In this document: positions 12,438 through 25,499 of the stretch, piece after piece
Layout: the number at the start of each line of letters is the position of its first letter
How positions within the stretch are numbered: position 1 is the first letter of the stretch
Source of the DNA: Anthonomus grandis grandis
Taxonomy: Eukaryota; Arthropoda; Insecta; Coleoptera; Curculionidae
Reading direction: 5' to 3'
Assembly (NCBI RefSeq): GCF_022605725.1
Contig: NC_065567.1
Coordinates: 24,965,127-25,029,126 of the forward strand
DNA length: 64,000 nucleotides
Position numbers and translations under genes: made by a program
Notes under the pieces: generated by a model
What the model was told of the DNA's origin: nothing
Databases searched by the model: none
The model's input: the letters and a program-made list of their open reading frames with translations, nothing else

Positions 12438-13751
12438 GCCATGTACGGCTTATTGTCTCTGAAAATTTAACCCGCTTTTTCAAAGGTTTTTTTCAAGCAG
12501 AAAATATCGCCAAGATTTATTGGGAATAGTCACTTGGCGCAAGGGTAAAAGCCGTTTATAAATGGTCAAAGAATGCCGTTATACATGGATTTTTAATACG
12601 GTTTTAAATCGTCTTCGCGTTTAATGGTAGCACACAAAAATTAGTAATTAAACTTAAATTAAGTTATCTGTATCTTTTTATTAGGTATATAAAGTTTCGT
12701 GGCGTTTAGAGATATGTAGCGTGATTATGTTGACTCTCCGACAGCTACCAGGCATGCTTCATTTTCAACGAAACTAATGCGGAAGTTGTTACAAGCATAT
12801 CGTAAAAGAGCATCTTGTCACTTAGTTTAGATAATGCCATGGAACTGTCGGAAATGTTTTTGAACGAGGATTTATTTTTTAATTGTTATATAAAATATTT
12901 TATTTGGTAAAAATGTTCCTAGTCAGATTTATGAATAGTTTTGAAATTTATAGTGAGTTTTGTAATTACAAAAAAATATTATTAAATTTAAAAAAATATT
13001 TTTTTTTCTATTTCTACTATAACTATAATTATTGATTGTCCAGGCCATAATAGAAAAATTAAAAGCGGTAGAGCACTGAACATTTTTCAAAAATTAAAAA
13101 AAAAAAGAAAAGAATATTTCTAAAGGCAATACCCGATCTTAGACCCAACTAACATGAACGATCCTAATGAAATCAATCTAAATATATAGATATTTAACGA
13201 GTTAAAAAATTCTTCGATTTTCACTATAGCAGGATCAATTTTCTCAAAGCCTGTTAATGGAATATATATCCAAATTATGTCAGAAATATATTTCCCTTGA
13301 GGCTAAAATATATTTTGATCCCGCGCTCTAAGTAATCTATCACCAATATCCCCCCGAGACGCTTTTGCCAAAGTTTAGTTTATATAAAGAAAAAATAAAT
13401 AACACGATTCCTATATATCTCCCACAAGGGATTTTAAATGTTATAGTTAAATATGATATATCGTTATGATAATTTCGGCCCAAATACCGCAAAATTTATT
13501 TGAATTCTTTATCTGCAAATTATTCGGCTGGTAATGGCGGATTTAAGATTTAAAGTTGCATATCGAGAATAAAATATGGGAAATGGGGGCGTCATTCGCG
13601 AATTGATTTAAAAGAATTTTTATCGCCATCGGATTTACGACCGTCGATATGTCCCTTTTTAAACTTTTCAGGCGTATCTTTAATCCTTTTTTATCTTTAA
13701 GTAAGAATATTAACAATATTTCCTATTTGTGAAAACTATTTATTTAAAAAG

Positions 13752-13845
13752 AAAATGTTCAAGCCTTAACTTTGTGACGCCTTGGCTGTGACGGGTGACC
13801 TCAATCACGTAACCAAGTATATTAAAGTTAGGGCTTGAACATTTT
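13752..13845. repeat. Inverted repeat, possible small MITE
   Basis: An arm reading AAAATGTTCAAGCCTTAACT at 13752-13773 pairs with AGTTAGGGCTTGAACATTTT around 13826-13845 with about one mismatch. About 50 bases lie between them, including TGACGCC and GTGACGGGTGACC. The total size and outward-facing inverted ends fit a tiny MITE or a solo palindrome. No target duplication was clear. Confidence 0.5.
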
Positions 13846-14389
13846 TTTAATTGCTGTAACTGCCTTAAGAGAAAACTGCGTTCCTGCTATTTTTTAACAT
13901 TTCATCCACTATTTTTTTTTTGTATAAAATGATCCCTCGTTTCAGCATCAATGTGTTTCCTTTTAGCAAACATTCTCAATTTAATCTACTTCTCTAAGAT
14001 GTACCTCTTTAATACTTTTTAGGGCTATTTTTTACCGGTTCTTTTAGTAAAACGCATTTACCGACCTTCATTTTTCTTTTCTCCCTCCGATGTGTATATT
14101 GTGTATATGTATACAAGCAAAAAAATTTACATGCTAAGGGGGTGCTGCCAAGATTAATGTTATCCTTCACCTAGAGCTTTGTTGATCAATAATTCCTATT
14201 GGTTTTACATTGAATAAGAGTATTCATATTCAGTAATTTTAACGAAACATATAGTCGCATTTTGAGTAATTTTTTTATTAAATATATTTTACTTTTTTCA
14301 ATTTTTCAAACTGATTAAATTTAGAGACTAAAATTTTCGTAGTTTTTCAGGAGTTAAAAATTAGGCTCCGGTAACAAGAACAAATTGCT

Positions 14390-17010
14390 CGAGTTTGAAA
14401 ATGATTCGTCGAAGATTAGCTACATCACAGACACTTCTGCGCAGCAGCAGGTCAGTATTTCAATAATTTAAAATAAAATTCTTCCTAATTTGGACTTAAG
14501 TGTGTCCAAATGCACAAATTAATTAATTTTTTATTCGTTTTTCACGGAATTTCAGGTTTTTGAAGAACTGGACTGCGCCCACCTGGATTATAAATTAATT
14601 TTTAGAAGTAATGCGCAGAACCAAAATTACTGATTGATGTACCAACCGTAACCAGGTCTGCGCAGATGCTAAATTACAATTATCGACTTTTTATTTTTCA
14701 TAAATTTTAAATACAAAAGTCTTTAAAAAATGTTTGAGTTTTTTTTACCTTTCATGGTTTTCAGGTTTTTAAAAAACAGGACTTCACTTACCAGGATATA
14801 TCATTTAATTTTTAGAACTGATGCGCAAAACTGAAACCAATTACATCATGTTTACACATGTATTACAGGCAGTTTTGCGCAGAGGTTACATTACATTACA
14901 ATAGCAGGTTAGTACTAATTACATAAAACCTAATTTAGGAAAAAATCGCAGGATCTATTGTGACCTAAGTTTCAATTATTTCCCCATAAAACAGGGTATA
15001 GGGAGTCTCCGCCTAATCTGATACAAGTTTTTTAAAAATTGGATCCCGCTCAGGGATAGATGAATTAATTATGTCTGTACGCGTATCACTAACACTTCTG
15101 CGCAGAGGTCACATAAGGGTAGTGGCGCATAGCATTAAGCATCATATAGCATAACATAAGTAATTTTATGGTATTTTTCAGACATGATGCGCAGAACCGA
15201 AATCACTAATTCTGCGCAGAAATTACAATTTATTATAATAGCAGGTCTGTATTTAATTAATTATAACCTAATTTTGAAGAAAGATTGTGGAAACTATTGT
15301 GACCTAAATTTGAATTATTTACACTGAAACACCTTTTTATTTAACTTCCCGTAATTTGATACGATTTTAAAAATTTCTGTGGTTTTTGAAAAATTGGATC
15401 CCGCTTATAAGGACAGATGCGCCAAATCAAGTTTTTCAATTAATTATTCGATGTCTGTACGCGCATCATAAACGCATAATGCATAATGCGCAAAGGTCAT
15501 ATTATAGTAGCAGAGCATAGTATTATGAGTAATTTTATAGCGTTTTTTGGACATGATGCGCAGAATCGAAATCATTTTCATTATGCCTGTACGAATTCTG
15601 CACAGAGATTACATTACAATACATTATAATAGAAGGCTATATTAACTAATAGAAGGCTTTCAATTATTTACCCCATAAAACGGGGTATAGGGCGCGTAAT
15701 TTACTACAACAATGTAAAAGAAAAAATCTCAAATTTGTATAAGTTTTTCACAATTTGGATCCCGCCCAGAGATAGATGCGCCAAATCAAGTTTATCAATC
15801 ATTATGTCTGTACGAGCATCACTAACACTTCTGCGCAGAGGTCACATAAGGGTAGTGGAGCATAGCATTATGACTAATTTAATGGCATTTTTCGGATATG
15901 ATGCGCAGAACTGAAATCAATTACATCGTGCTTGTAGATGTATTATAACCAATTCTGCGCAGAAATGACAATACGTTATAATAGCAGGTCTGTATTTAAT
16001 TAATTATAACCTAATTTTAAAGAAAGATTGTGGAAACTATTGTGACCTAATTTTAAATTATTTACACTGAAACACCTTTTCAACTTGCCGTAATTTGATA
16101 CAACGATGTTAAAATTTATAGAAAATAAACATTTTTACAGATGCGCCAAATCAAGTTTTTCAATTAATTATTCGATGTCTGTACGCGCAAGGTCATATTA
16201 TAGTAGCAGAGCATAGTATTATGGGTGATTTTATAGCGTTTTTTTGACATGATGCGCAGAACCGACATTAGATTTATTATGCCTGTACGAATTCTGCACA
16301 GAGATTACATTACATTATAATAGAAGGCCGCTACTTAATTATTTAAAACCTAATTTGGGAAAAAATCTCGTGTAATCTTGTTTTGAATTATTTATGTCAA
16401 GTGATACTTACCCTAACACACTCTTGTCTCATCATTGGGTCTAATTTGATACAACGATGTTTAAATTTAAAAAAAAAAAAACAATTTTCATGGTTTTTCG
16501 AGTATTTGAAAAATTTTACCTCGCTCATAGGGACAAATAAGCCATATCAAGTTTGTTACTTAATTAAACATCAAAAAACACTTCTGCGCAGAAGTCACTT
16601 AAGAGTAGTGGCGCATTTATGGCATTTTTCAGACGTGATGCGCAGAATCGAAATCAGTTACATCGTGCTTCTGCACAGAGATTACGTTACATTACAATAG
16701 CAGGCGGGTACTTAAATATTTAAAACCTAATTTGGAAAAATCGCTTGTGATCTTGTTTTGAATTAGTTATGCCAAGTGATATTTACCCTAATACACTTCT
16801 GGCTAAGCATTCGGTCTAATTTGATACAACTATGTTAAAATTCAAAAGAATACTCAAGTTTGTATTGATTTTCGAGTATTTGGAAAATTGGATCTCGCTC
16901 ATAAGAACAGATGCGCTAAATCAAGTTGGTGCAACATGTCTGTATACGCATCACTAACAGTTCTGCGCAGAGGTGACATTATAGTAGCGGCGCATAGCTT
17001 TATGGGTAAT
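14390..17010. repeat. Degenerate ~365-bp tandem repeat rich in TGCGCA
   Basis: A landmark GATGCGCCAAATCAAGTTT recurs near 15417, 15775, 16141, 16546 and 16908, giving a period of about 360-400 bp. Less clear older units run back to about 14390. Each unit carries ATGCGCAGAACCGAAATCA-like and CTTCTGCGCAGAGGTCAC-like segments, so the palindromes TCTGCGCAGA and TGCGCA are dense in otherwise AT-rich DNA. The open frames here (16383-16700 and 16888-17157, plus strand) are by-products of the repeat and have no domain. Confidence 0.75.
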
Positions 17011-17501
17011 TACAATGTTATAGGACCTTTTTTAAATTTACTTACTAACTTTCACATAGACAAAAATTATATTACGGTTTCTTATGGCATTTTTCAATTA
17101 AAAAATGTCACAGAGTCCGTGCCTTATATATTTTCTATTACGACTAGAATTAGATAAGTATTGGTAATCTTATGTAAATATTGACTTGTCTTTATATGAA
17201 GGATGTTGCAGAATAATTTTAATATTATATAATTAAAAAAAATGCTTAAGAAAGGATGTTCCAATAATTGCCTAAAAGAAAGCCACCCTTGTTTTTGCCA
17301 ATTTATTTCAAATCATAAATTGCATTTATATTAGGGGTGGTATTTTGATATTACTTTTTTTTTTAATAAAAAATGTTGTTTTTTGAAAAAAATATTAAAT
17401 TTTACAAGAAGGTTCCTAATCATTTATTCTTGCTTTGGAATTTTCTTATTAGAAAATTATTTGTTAAATATCCGATTATTAATATTATCATAGACACTTA
17501 C
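17011..17501. other. Intron start downstream of the receptor-like exon
   Basis: AT-rich sequence with no repeat or exon recognised. On the minus strand it follows the GTAAGT donor at 17501 and so is the beginning of an intron. Confidence 0.5.
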
Positions 17502-18405
17502 CTCTACTAAATTGCGAATAATTCTTAATAACACTTTCAGCGTTCTTCCTAGCTTTGAAAAACCACTCAGAAGAGTTACTTAGATAGTCATATTCAACAG
17601 CCAAGTCCTTCACTAAAATTTGCCCCTCAGGTAAACGATATGCATAAGGACAAAACAACGAATAGTCTTTATATTGATGTTGGTCATAACAATTACCAGC
17701 GGCAAAGATAACGTCGTCAAACTCGACCATAGAAAAGACGGAGGCATATAATAAGTATTCGGAGTTAACGACCTTTGGCTCAGCATATTTCCAAAGACGG
17801 GTCAGCATATTTGCCTTATTTACGGCAACATCTGCCTCAACCCGAAATCTTTCTTGGGCATAACGATCAACAACACCCTCCCGAAGAGTTAAATTAGTCC
17901 CCGCAGTGCAATTTTCCCCTAGCAAATGTTGGGATTCGACAATTCTTAGGAAATGCGAGACCACATCCCTATCTCCGTTTACTGGTCTAGTTGCGTTATT
18001 TTCTGGACGCCTCCTCACTTCCTCCAAATAACTCTCCGAGGCGGTTTTATTTATATTACGCACCATTTTAAACTCGGTGTGGTTCGAATCGAAAGAGGTG
18101 TCGCTCAAATAAAACACACTTTTATCAAACTCGATATTCACATTGGTGTTTACTGTTATGTTTATTATGTCATAATCAGATGTTTGAGATGCGCTCTCGG
18201 TCGTAGGGATTTTAACAAACACCTCTCCAGTTTCAACGGTAACATTATCCTCAAAAAACTGCTTAACTTTCTTATCACCATTTTTATGATTCCTACGGTG
18301 CCTAATCAGCCTGGATCTCCTGTGCCGGATCTCGAATTCCTCCCTAATAAACTCCGCGTAAATCAAGTTAATAAGCAAAAAAAACGGAGAAAATCTGATT
18401 CTCAT
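17502..18405 (-). CDS. First coding exon of a secreted/receptor-like protein, possibly GPR158/Smog-type class C GPCR ectodomain
   Basis: The exon encodes 301 residues plus one base and ends AGA G|GTAAGT, a strong phase-1 donor with the intron starting at 17501. The start at 18405 is supported by an in-frame stop five codons upstream (18421-18423) and by A at -3. Residues 1-17 (MRIRFSPFFLLINLIYA) form a good signal peptide. A highly basic stretch follows (about residues 21-48), then a Ser/Thr-rich region. Nine N-glycosylation sequons (for example NVT, NHT, NCT, NSS) show an extracellular fate. The last ~90 residues look most conserved, with segments LLYASVFSMVEFDDVIFAAG, CYDQHQYKDYSLFCPYAYRL and SSEWFFKARKNAESVI. 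They resemble, from memory, the ligand-sensing (Cache-like) ectodomain of insect GPR158-related receptors such as Drosophila Smog. No transmembrane exon was found downstream, so the family call is tentative; the exon itself is secure. Confidence 0.75.
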
Positions 18406-18700
18406 CCTCGAACCTCCCTTTTACCCCTTTATTACATACTTGTCAATGAGCAAGTGGGAAAGTTTCATAGTTTCGGAAAGTTTTAAATTTCGCGCGGAGT
18501 TTTCGTCGTAGTCGTAAACGCGGAAGCCCGATACTGGGGAGCGGAGTTTCTGTAGCTGGCTTCGGCCTTGTCGAGTTTTAAACTAAACCGAGAGCAAATA
18601 TGTAGCGGTAAGAACCCCTAAAATGCAAGAAGGGATGTTCCGGCGCGTTCTGATTCTAACAAGATAATGCGGCGGCGCCAATTTGTTTCACCCTATACAT
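18406..18700 (-). promoter_or_regulatory. Probable 5' UTR/promoter of the receptor-like gene, with upstream ORF
   Basis: The ~290 bases upstream of the start are clearly richer in G+C and CpG than the surroundings (for example GGCGCCGCCGC near 18670 and TTCCGCGCG-type runs near 18490-18530), as in many insect 5' regions. A 15-codon upstream ORF (18468 to 18421, minus strand) starts at an ATG in the same frame as the main start and stops 15 bases before it, which could reduce translation. No convincing TATA box or initiator could be fixed. Confidence 0.4.
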
Positions 18701-19379
18701 TTATTAAATCCCTTTATAACATACACCTTAATAAAGTTGAAGAAATAGTCCATTCTTGCAGTAAAGTTAATAGAGGGTAACTGAAAGTTTTTCGCTCATC
18801 CTTCACTAAATTTATTTCTTTTTTTAAGTTTTAGTAAATCAAAGTTTTGTTTTGTTCACATGTATTTTAATGTGCCATTTTTATTCATTTAATTCGTTTT
18901 AACCTTGTCTGAGGCACTAGAACTATAAAATGAATTGACAGAACTCCTTAAGTGTTATCCCTAATGATGGACATGTTATATGTCCAAAACATGTTGGATT
19001 AATGGTTTTAAATAAATTTAGTTACCCATACACCTCAATACTTTTTACTTTTGAACTTTAAGTAAAATGTAAATTTTTAAAGTTACTGTAAATAAGTAGC
19101 TCTTTATACAAAAACCACCCCAGATAGCACCAAATGGATGGACATCCAATGGATAACCAGTTTAGAACATCCAATTGTATTCTTATTATTGTCCAATATG
19201 GAAAATAGAAATTTCTAAGAAAGCATTAAAATTGCTTTTGCAACAGTTTAAATAATCTTCAAAAAGTGATTAAGGCTATTTGTCAAAAATACAAATATCT
19301 TAATTTTCAGTGAATTTACATGAATTTTAGTTATCATTTCAAGTGCTAAAAAAGCCATTAACATATCTGGAAAAAACGA
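18701..19379. other. AT-rich intergenic DNA, nothing recognised
   Basis: No exon or tandem repeat seen. A stretch near 18950-19030 (TGATGGACATG...CCAAAACATGTT) has the look of a retroelement 3' end but is too short to assign. Confidence 0.4.
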
Positions 19380-20110
19380 ATCAATTATTGATTGCATTCA
19401 AAGTAATTCCTTAATTCTTCCAGGCAGTTGGGGCAATGTTTTAAGGTCGTTTATGCTTTAGTTTAGTAAGTTCTTTTAAAATCATCACATCAACTGCCTC
19501 GAAAAAACAATTCAATTTTTGATTAAATTTAAAGTAATTTTTTAATTCCTCAAGACAGTTGAGGCATCATTTTACCACTCTGTCTGGCTACTAAGGCCTT
19601 TTATGACTCAACTCTTTTAAAATCATTAAAATAAATAAATCAGTTATTGATTGAGTTTTTCAGGCAGTTGATACTTTAAAGAATACTTATCGTCATCACT
19701 TCAACTGCCTTAAAGAAACAAATCAATCACATTCAAAACCACTGCTTGATTCGTTTAGGCATTTAAAGTAATATTTTGCTTTTTAACTGACTACTAAGGT
19801 CGTTTATGCCTAAATTCTTTTAAAATCATCACATCAACTGCCTGGAAGGAAAAAATCAATTCTCAAGCTTTCATAAATAAATTATCATTAATTCAACTGC
19901 CTGAAAAAAAATCTATTATAATAACTTAAAGATTACTGGAGCCTTTTTTAATTAAACAGTCATCACTTCAAGTGTCTGCAAGAAACAGATCAATATTTAA
20001 TTGCATTGAAAGTAATACCTTGATTCTTCCAGGCAGTTGAGGCACTATTTTACTTTTTAACCGATTACTAAGGTCGCTTATGCTGAAATTCCTTTAAAAT
20101 CATCTCAGTT
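19380..20110. repeat. ~240-bp satellite family with CAACTGCCTGGAA / TTCCAGGCAGTTG motifs (array 1)
   Basis: Degenerate units share TTGATTCTTCCAGGCAGTTG, CTACTAAGGTCGTTTATGC and CATCAACTGCCTGGAAG with the larger array at 25.5-29.1 kb. The alternation of the motif and its complement makes repeated inverted pairs. There is no coding content. Confidence 0.75.
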
Positions 20111-21900
20111 TTATAGAAGGTGCTAAAAAAGCCATTGAAGTATTACAACAATCAATAATTTGAACATTTTAGCCACTAGAAATCAAGATATTAAGTTGCC
20201 AATAAGAGTTAAATTATTTTATTTCTTCCAGGCACTCCAGTAAGAAAAATGTCAATATCTTAATTTTTAGTGTATGGATTTCAAGAATTTAATCAAGATG
20301 CGCTATAAAAATCATTGAAGTATCCCAGAAATCAATAATTACAACATTTTAGCTTCTAGAAGTCAAGATATTAAGTTGCCAATAAGAGTTAAATTATTTT
20401 GTTTCTTCCAGGCGCTCCAGTGAGAAAAATGTCAGTATCTTAATTTTTAGTGAATAAATTTTAGTAATTTTTCTAAAAAGGCCCTAAAGGACAAACGAGA
20501 ATGATCCAGAAATCAATAATTATAATATTTTAGATACTAGAAGTCAAGATATTCAGTTGTCAATTAGAGTCAAATTATTTTATTTCTTCCAGGCACTCCA
20601 AGGAGAGAAAATCAATATCTTAGTTTAAAGTATACGAAATTTAGTAATGTCTTTAAAATGTCCTAAAAGGGCCATGCAAATATCTTAGAAATCAATAATT
20701 ACAACATTTTAGTCACTAGAAATCAAGATATTAAGCTGCCACGGTCCCAAAAGGGCCGTGGAAATATCCCAAAAATCAATAATTACAACATTTAAGCTAC
20801 TAGAAGTCAAGATATTCAGTTGTCAATGAGAGTCAAATTATTTTTTTTTAGGCACTTTTTTAAGTGTACGAATTTTAGTAATTTTTTTTTAAAGTTCTAA
20901 AAAACCCATGGCATAATCCCAAAAATCAATAATTACTACATTTTAGTTTCTAGAAATCAAGATATTCAGCTGTCAATAAGACATCAAAAAATTTTATTTC
21001 TTTCAGACACTCCAGTGAGAAAAATGTTAATATCTTTATTTTTTATTGTAGTAGTTTTTAAAAAAAGCCCTAAAAAAGCTATGGAGGCATTTCAGAAATC
21101 AACAATTACAACATTTTAACCTTTAGAAATCAAGATATTCAGTTGTCAATTAGAGTCAAATTATTTTATTTCTTCTAGGCACTCCGATGAGAAAAATGTC
21201 AATATCCTAATTTTAAATGTACGAGTTTTAGTAATTTTTTTTAAAGTTCTAAGAAACCCATGGGATAATCTGAGAAATCAATAGTAACAATATTTTAGCT
21301 AGTAGAACTTAAGATATGCAGTTGCCAATACTATCTTGTCAAACTATTTTGTTTCTTTCAGACACTCCGGTGAGAAAAATGTCAGTATCTTAATTTTTAG
21401 TAAACGAATTTAAGTAATTTCTTGAAAAGGTACTAAAAGGGACATGGATGTATCCTAAAATCAATAAAGACAACATTTTAGCTACTAGAAGTCAAGATAT
21501 TCAGTTGTTAATTAGATTTAAATTATTTTATTTTTTTTAGGCATTCCGGTGAGAAAAATAACAACATTTTAATTTTAAGTGTATGAATTTTAGTAATTTT
21601 TGGTAAAAAATCCATAGAATAATCCCAGAAATCAATAATTATAACATTTTAGCCGCAAAACAGCAAGATATTGAGTTGCCAATATAAGCCAAATTATTTT
21701 ATTTCTTCCAGGCATTCCAGTGAGAAGATTGTCAATATCTTGATTATTAATTTATAGATTTCAACAATTTTTTCAGAAGTTGCCTAAAGCATCATTGAGG
21801 TATCCTAGAATTAAATAATTATAACATTTTAGCTACTAGAAATCAAGATATTTACTTGCCAATAAGAGACAAATTATTTGATTTCTTTCAGGCATTAAAA
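20110..21900. repeat. ~182-bp satellite (array 1 of the CAAGATATT family)
   Basis: About ten units have landmarks ATCAATAATTACAACATTTT, AGAAATCAAGATATTCAGTT and TTATTTCTTCCAGGCACTCC. Spacing is near 179-182 bp (for example 20222, 20401 and 20580). It is the same family as the 192-bp monomers at 39.0-42.8 kb, but older and more diverged. Only short accidental open frames are present. Confidence 0.85.
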
Positions 21901-24900
21901 TATAATTACTAATTTAAAGGTTTTTCTTTTTTTAATTTTAAGAAAATTCTGAATACCCAAAATGAATATAATTAAGTGAACGTTATAAGACAAATATTGT
22001 ATAAATAATTCTCTAATTTCTCGTTTTAGTGATTTGAGGAGAGCACTGTTATTATGCTTTTCTTTATTTATAAACCAATCGCTCAAATGAAAAGCAACAA
22101 ATACGAGAAATCCATGAAGATGGTTTTCATAGTGTGAAACCTAGGGGATGGAAATGATGCAGTGAATGATAATGGAACTAGATTCTTTGAGGTTCATTTG
22201 GACCCGAAACTTCTCTGGAATGTTTATTTAAATGTAATTTTGTCAATTCTTTTACTTTTACTATAAATATTAATTAGTTAATACAAGCCACAAAAAATTA
22301 TGTAAATAATTAGTCTGATAATTTTAGTATTTTATGTATTTAGTTTAGATTGCAGTTTTAGCCCTTTGAATTGTTCTATAAATTTGACGTATGCAATGTA
22401 TTTAAAAGTGTAACTAGCATGAATAAATAATTAAATTATGAAATTAAAATTAAAGGTAACTCTGTAAACTTTAAATCAAAAGAGAAAAATATTATATATA
22501 AAATTATTTATATCAAGGTGTCTTTGAGAATATGGACAACTTCTTTCAATCTGTAAACTTTGCCAGCAAAACATAATTTCCAGGTGATTTAGAATATAAT
22601 TAAATAAAAATTAACACTGTAATAGAAAAAAATTCAAAAAAAATCTACTTAATGCAAAATTGATTTAAAAATAGCCAGATATTAAAAGTATCCTGAACTT
22701 TGAGAAAAGGACTTTTTTAGCACGTTTTTCCTGTCATTAATTGGCAACAGAGCTGAGTTTTTTTTTACCGAACACATTTCCCAATTTATCTAGAATTTTC
22801 CAAATGCAAGCAGTAATTCATTTTCGATTTATAGGTATGCACATTTTGCGTAGGTTTACAATTTACATCTACTTTAAATAATATTAAGCTTTAATTTGAA
22901 GTGAGCGAGCTAAAAACAGCATTTATATTTCATTTCCCAATAGGGGTGTAAACAGCTCATTTACTATTAAAAAAAAATCATTAATATTCTAATTTTTAAA
23001 CAATAAATTTCGATAAAACATAAAAATTTCTTAAAGTTATGTACGGTGAAGGTTAAGCGTGCCTGCCAAGAGGCCATAACCAGCTGAAAATTTACATAAT
23101 TCGTGTAATAGGCTGGTAATGACACGAAATTGCGAGAAATTTTAATTGCCTAGCGACGTTGAAAAATCAGCTGTTAACCTTCGCGATTTAAATTGTGGCA
23201 AATCCCTTCTGTTTTCAGAAGTTTTTTTGCATATATTCCTCATTTCTATTGCATTTTACTTATTCCTTGCCTCGTCATAAAGTGTTGATAATAAAATGTT
23301 ACAACTCAAATTACCTCTTTGAAAATTAATACATTGTTTCTTGAGGTTTATACCCATGTAGATCCTAGTGACGTCATAGAATGGCGAAAAAAAAACTAAA
23401 ATACCAGTAAATTTTTATAATTGGACAACTTAATAATAATTTTTCTAAATCATCATCTTTAATATCCTTCACCTAATAAATTATGGTAAATCCCTGCTAA
23501 TGCTCTTAACGTTTGTTAAAACGTCTCGTTCGATTTTATGCAGATGACTACGATAAATATTTAGCAAGGCAAATGCGCCCTAATATATTCAGTTGAGAGT
23601 AAAAACGCTAGTTTTTCGCCAACGACCTGATTGATGGTCATCCTCGGTTTATAAATGGTGCGCCGAAGTGAATCGCGTACGTAAAGATTATGCAAGTTAT
23701 CTTCGTTTAGTACAGGAATTGTCTTTGGGATTTGTTTTTTAGAGGAACGTTGACCCTCGGATTAATCTAGATTTTTTACATAAATTCATTCTCAAAGAAA
23801 ATTAATATATTAAAATTAATTAAATAAATATTCAGGTTTCATATGAATGTATGCTTTTCATTTGTTCTTATTTAAATTTAATTTAATGCTCATTATGTGA
23901 TGATGTATTCCCATGCGGCTGGTATGTTTTGATTAATTATATTGGTAATTTTACACCTGCACGAATGCTAAAAGGCAGCATAATAATTTACGTCTGTTAA
24001 TTTTAATTTTATTTAAATGAAAATAATATCACTTGATTTACTGAATTACACTAAAAAATTCCCATGCATAATCAATTTAAATAATAATTTATATTTTTTA
24101 TAAAGCAACTCAATAAAACAAAAATAATGATTTCCTCGCTTTGACATAGAAACAAAAGGCGATATCACAAAACATATAAAGACATTTTGTTCTCTTTGGA
24201 CCCGAATATTTCGGGCTATTGTTCTTGTTTCCCGTGCAGTTGCTGGAAAATCAACGTAAGAAATTTGTCTCTTTTTGCAACTGTTGGGAACACATCCCAC
24301 TGGGATCCCCATTGTTTTATAGCTTAAAATCAGGATTTTAATGTTTTAGGTTATTCGGTTTTTATCTTTTAACACCATCCCTAGCCATGCCCAATATTGT
24401 TTTAAATATGCATATGGCACCAACACAAAACGTTGCTAATAAATTATAAGCAAACAAATATAAATTTAACGCTGCATTTTGATTTATATATAGACGGACT
24501 ATCATAGCGTCATTAAGCAGTCCAGGCGGTTAAGTTTGCCCATTACGACCTTCTTTACGGCTTCCTTACGTGTTAAAAGCCCTTTAGGGCAAATTATGTG
24601 AAAAGTTAACCTCTAGTCCGAGAATTAATATAAGCCGGTAATAAATCCAAAATAAAACAAATTTTGCAGTAGAATTTGTACCATAAAATTTTATTTTGAG
24701 GAATTATTACTTGTGTTTTATCGGCTTTTTCAGAGTATCACTCGGAGGTTGTCTGTTTTGATTAAATATTTCTTTTGCCTATAAAATGCCCTTTAATATT
24801 ATGTAATAATGGTAAAAGCTGCATTATGGACCCTTAAGCCCAAGCTCTAAAAAGCGAAAAAAAAGAAGGAAACTCGAGCTGCTTGTAACAATGCAAGGCT

Positions 24901-25499
24901 CTACAATATCATTTCGGGTTTTCAATTATTTAAATAGTTATATATTATTCCTTTTGATATTGAAATGTTTCTTTACGTATTGAGATGTTAATAGTAGAGA
25001 ATCCTAAAAATGGCAAAAAAAGCTTACGTCGAGAAAACAACGTTAAGGGAAAAATAATTTGTGCATAATTTTAATGGATACGTAGCCCAGATTTTATAAA
25101 GCTTGACTTTTTTATATTAGGCTCAGATATCGTGATAAAATAATAAGTATGGGGTGTGATAAATAAAATTATGTACTGTATAAAGACAATTTAACATGAT
25201 TTACGCGATAGGTAGTGCTCTCATATTAGTTTGAGATATCTTAATGCATGCATGCAATATAACTCAATGTTATGTGTTATTTTAAAAAATTAATATTAAA
25301 TTTCTTATTTTCCATCTCTTTTCAAAAGTCAGGTATCAGAGGTTAGAGATAATGAGCTGTGTTTGAGCAATTTATTTTTATCTAAACGGTCTGGTGTAAA
25401 ATTTCAATATCCTCATAAAAGAGAAAAATATTAATTTTCAAAAGGTCCATACCGTAATAGAGAAATTAATGATAATGTAACAAAAAGTAACTAAGCTCA
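21901..25499. other. Unique DNA between satellites, no gene recognised
   Basis: No tandem repeat or transposase/RT domain seen. Two less AT-rich islands (about 23040-23220 and 23510-23760) stand out and could be conserved regulatory sequence. A minus-strand open frame of 88 codons at 24046-24312 contains a Cys/Arg-rich start but matches nothing I recognise and has no clear splice context. Confidence 0.4.

Larger units (their letters stand above)
11301..14389. other. Mostly unique AT-rich DNA with two hairpins, no gene recognised
   Basis: No convincing exon was seen on either strand. The stretch around 12000-12720 is less AT-rich than its surroundings and includes an imperfect hairpin (12380-12437). 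A second inverted repeat lies at 13752-13845. Either could be regulatory or a small mobile element; nothing in the sequence decides this. Confidence 0.45.

Noticed and set aside
17953..18486. A 177-codon plus-strand frame
   Set aside because: It is the antisense shadow of the receptor-like exon, which has the signal peptide, splice donor and glycosylation sites.
24046..24312. 88-codon minus-strand frame with a Cys/Arg-rich start
   Set aside because: No recognised family and no clear acceptor or donor; left as unassigned DNA.
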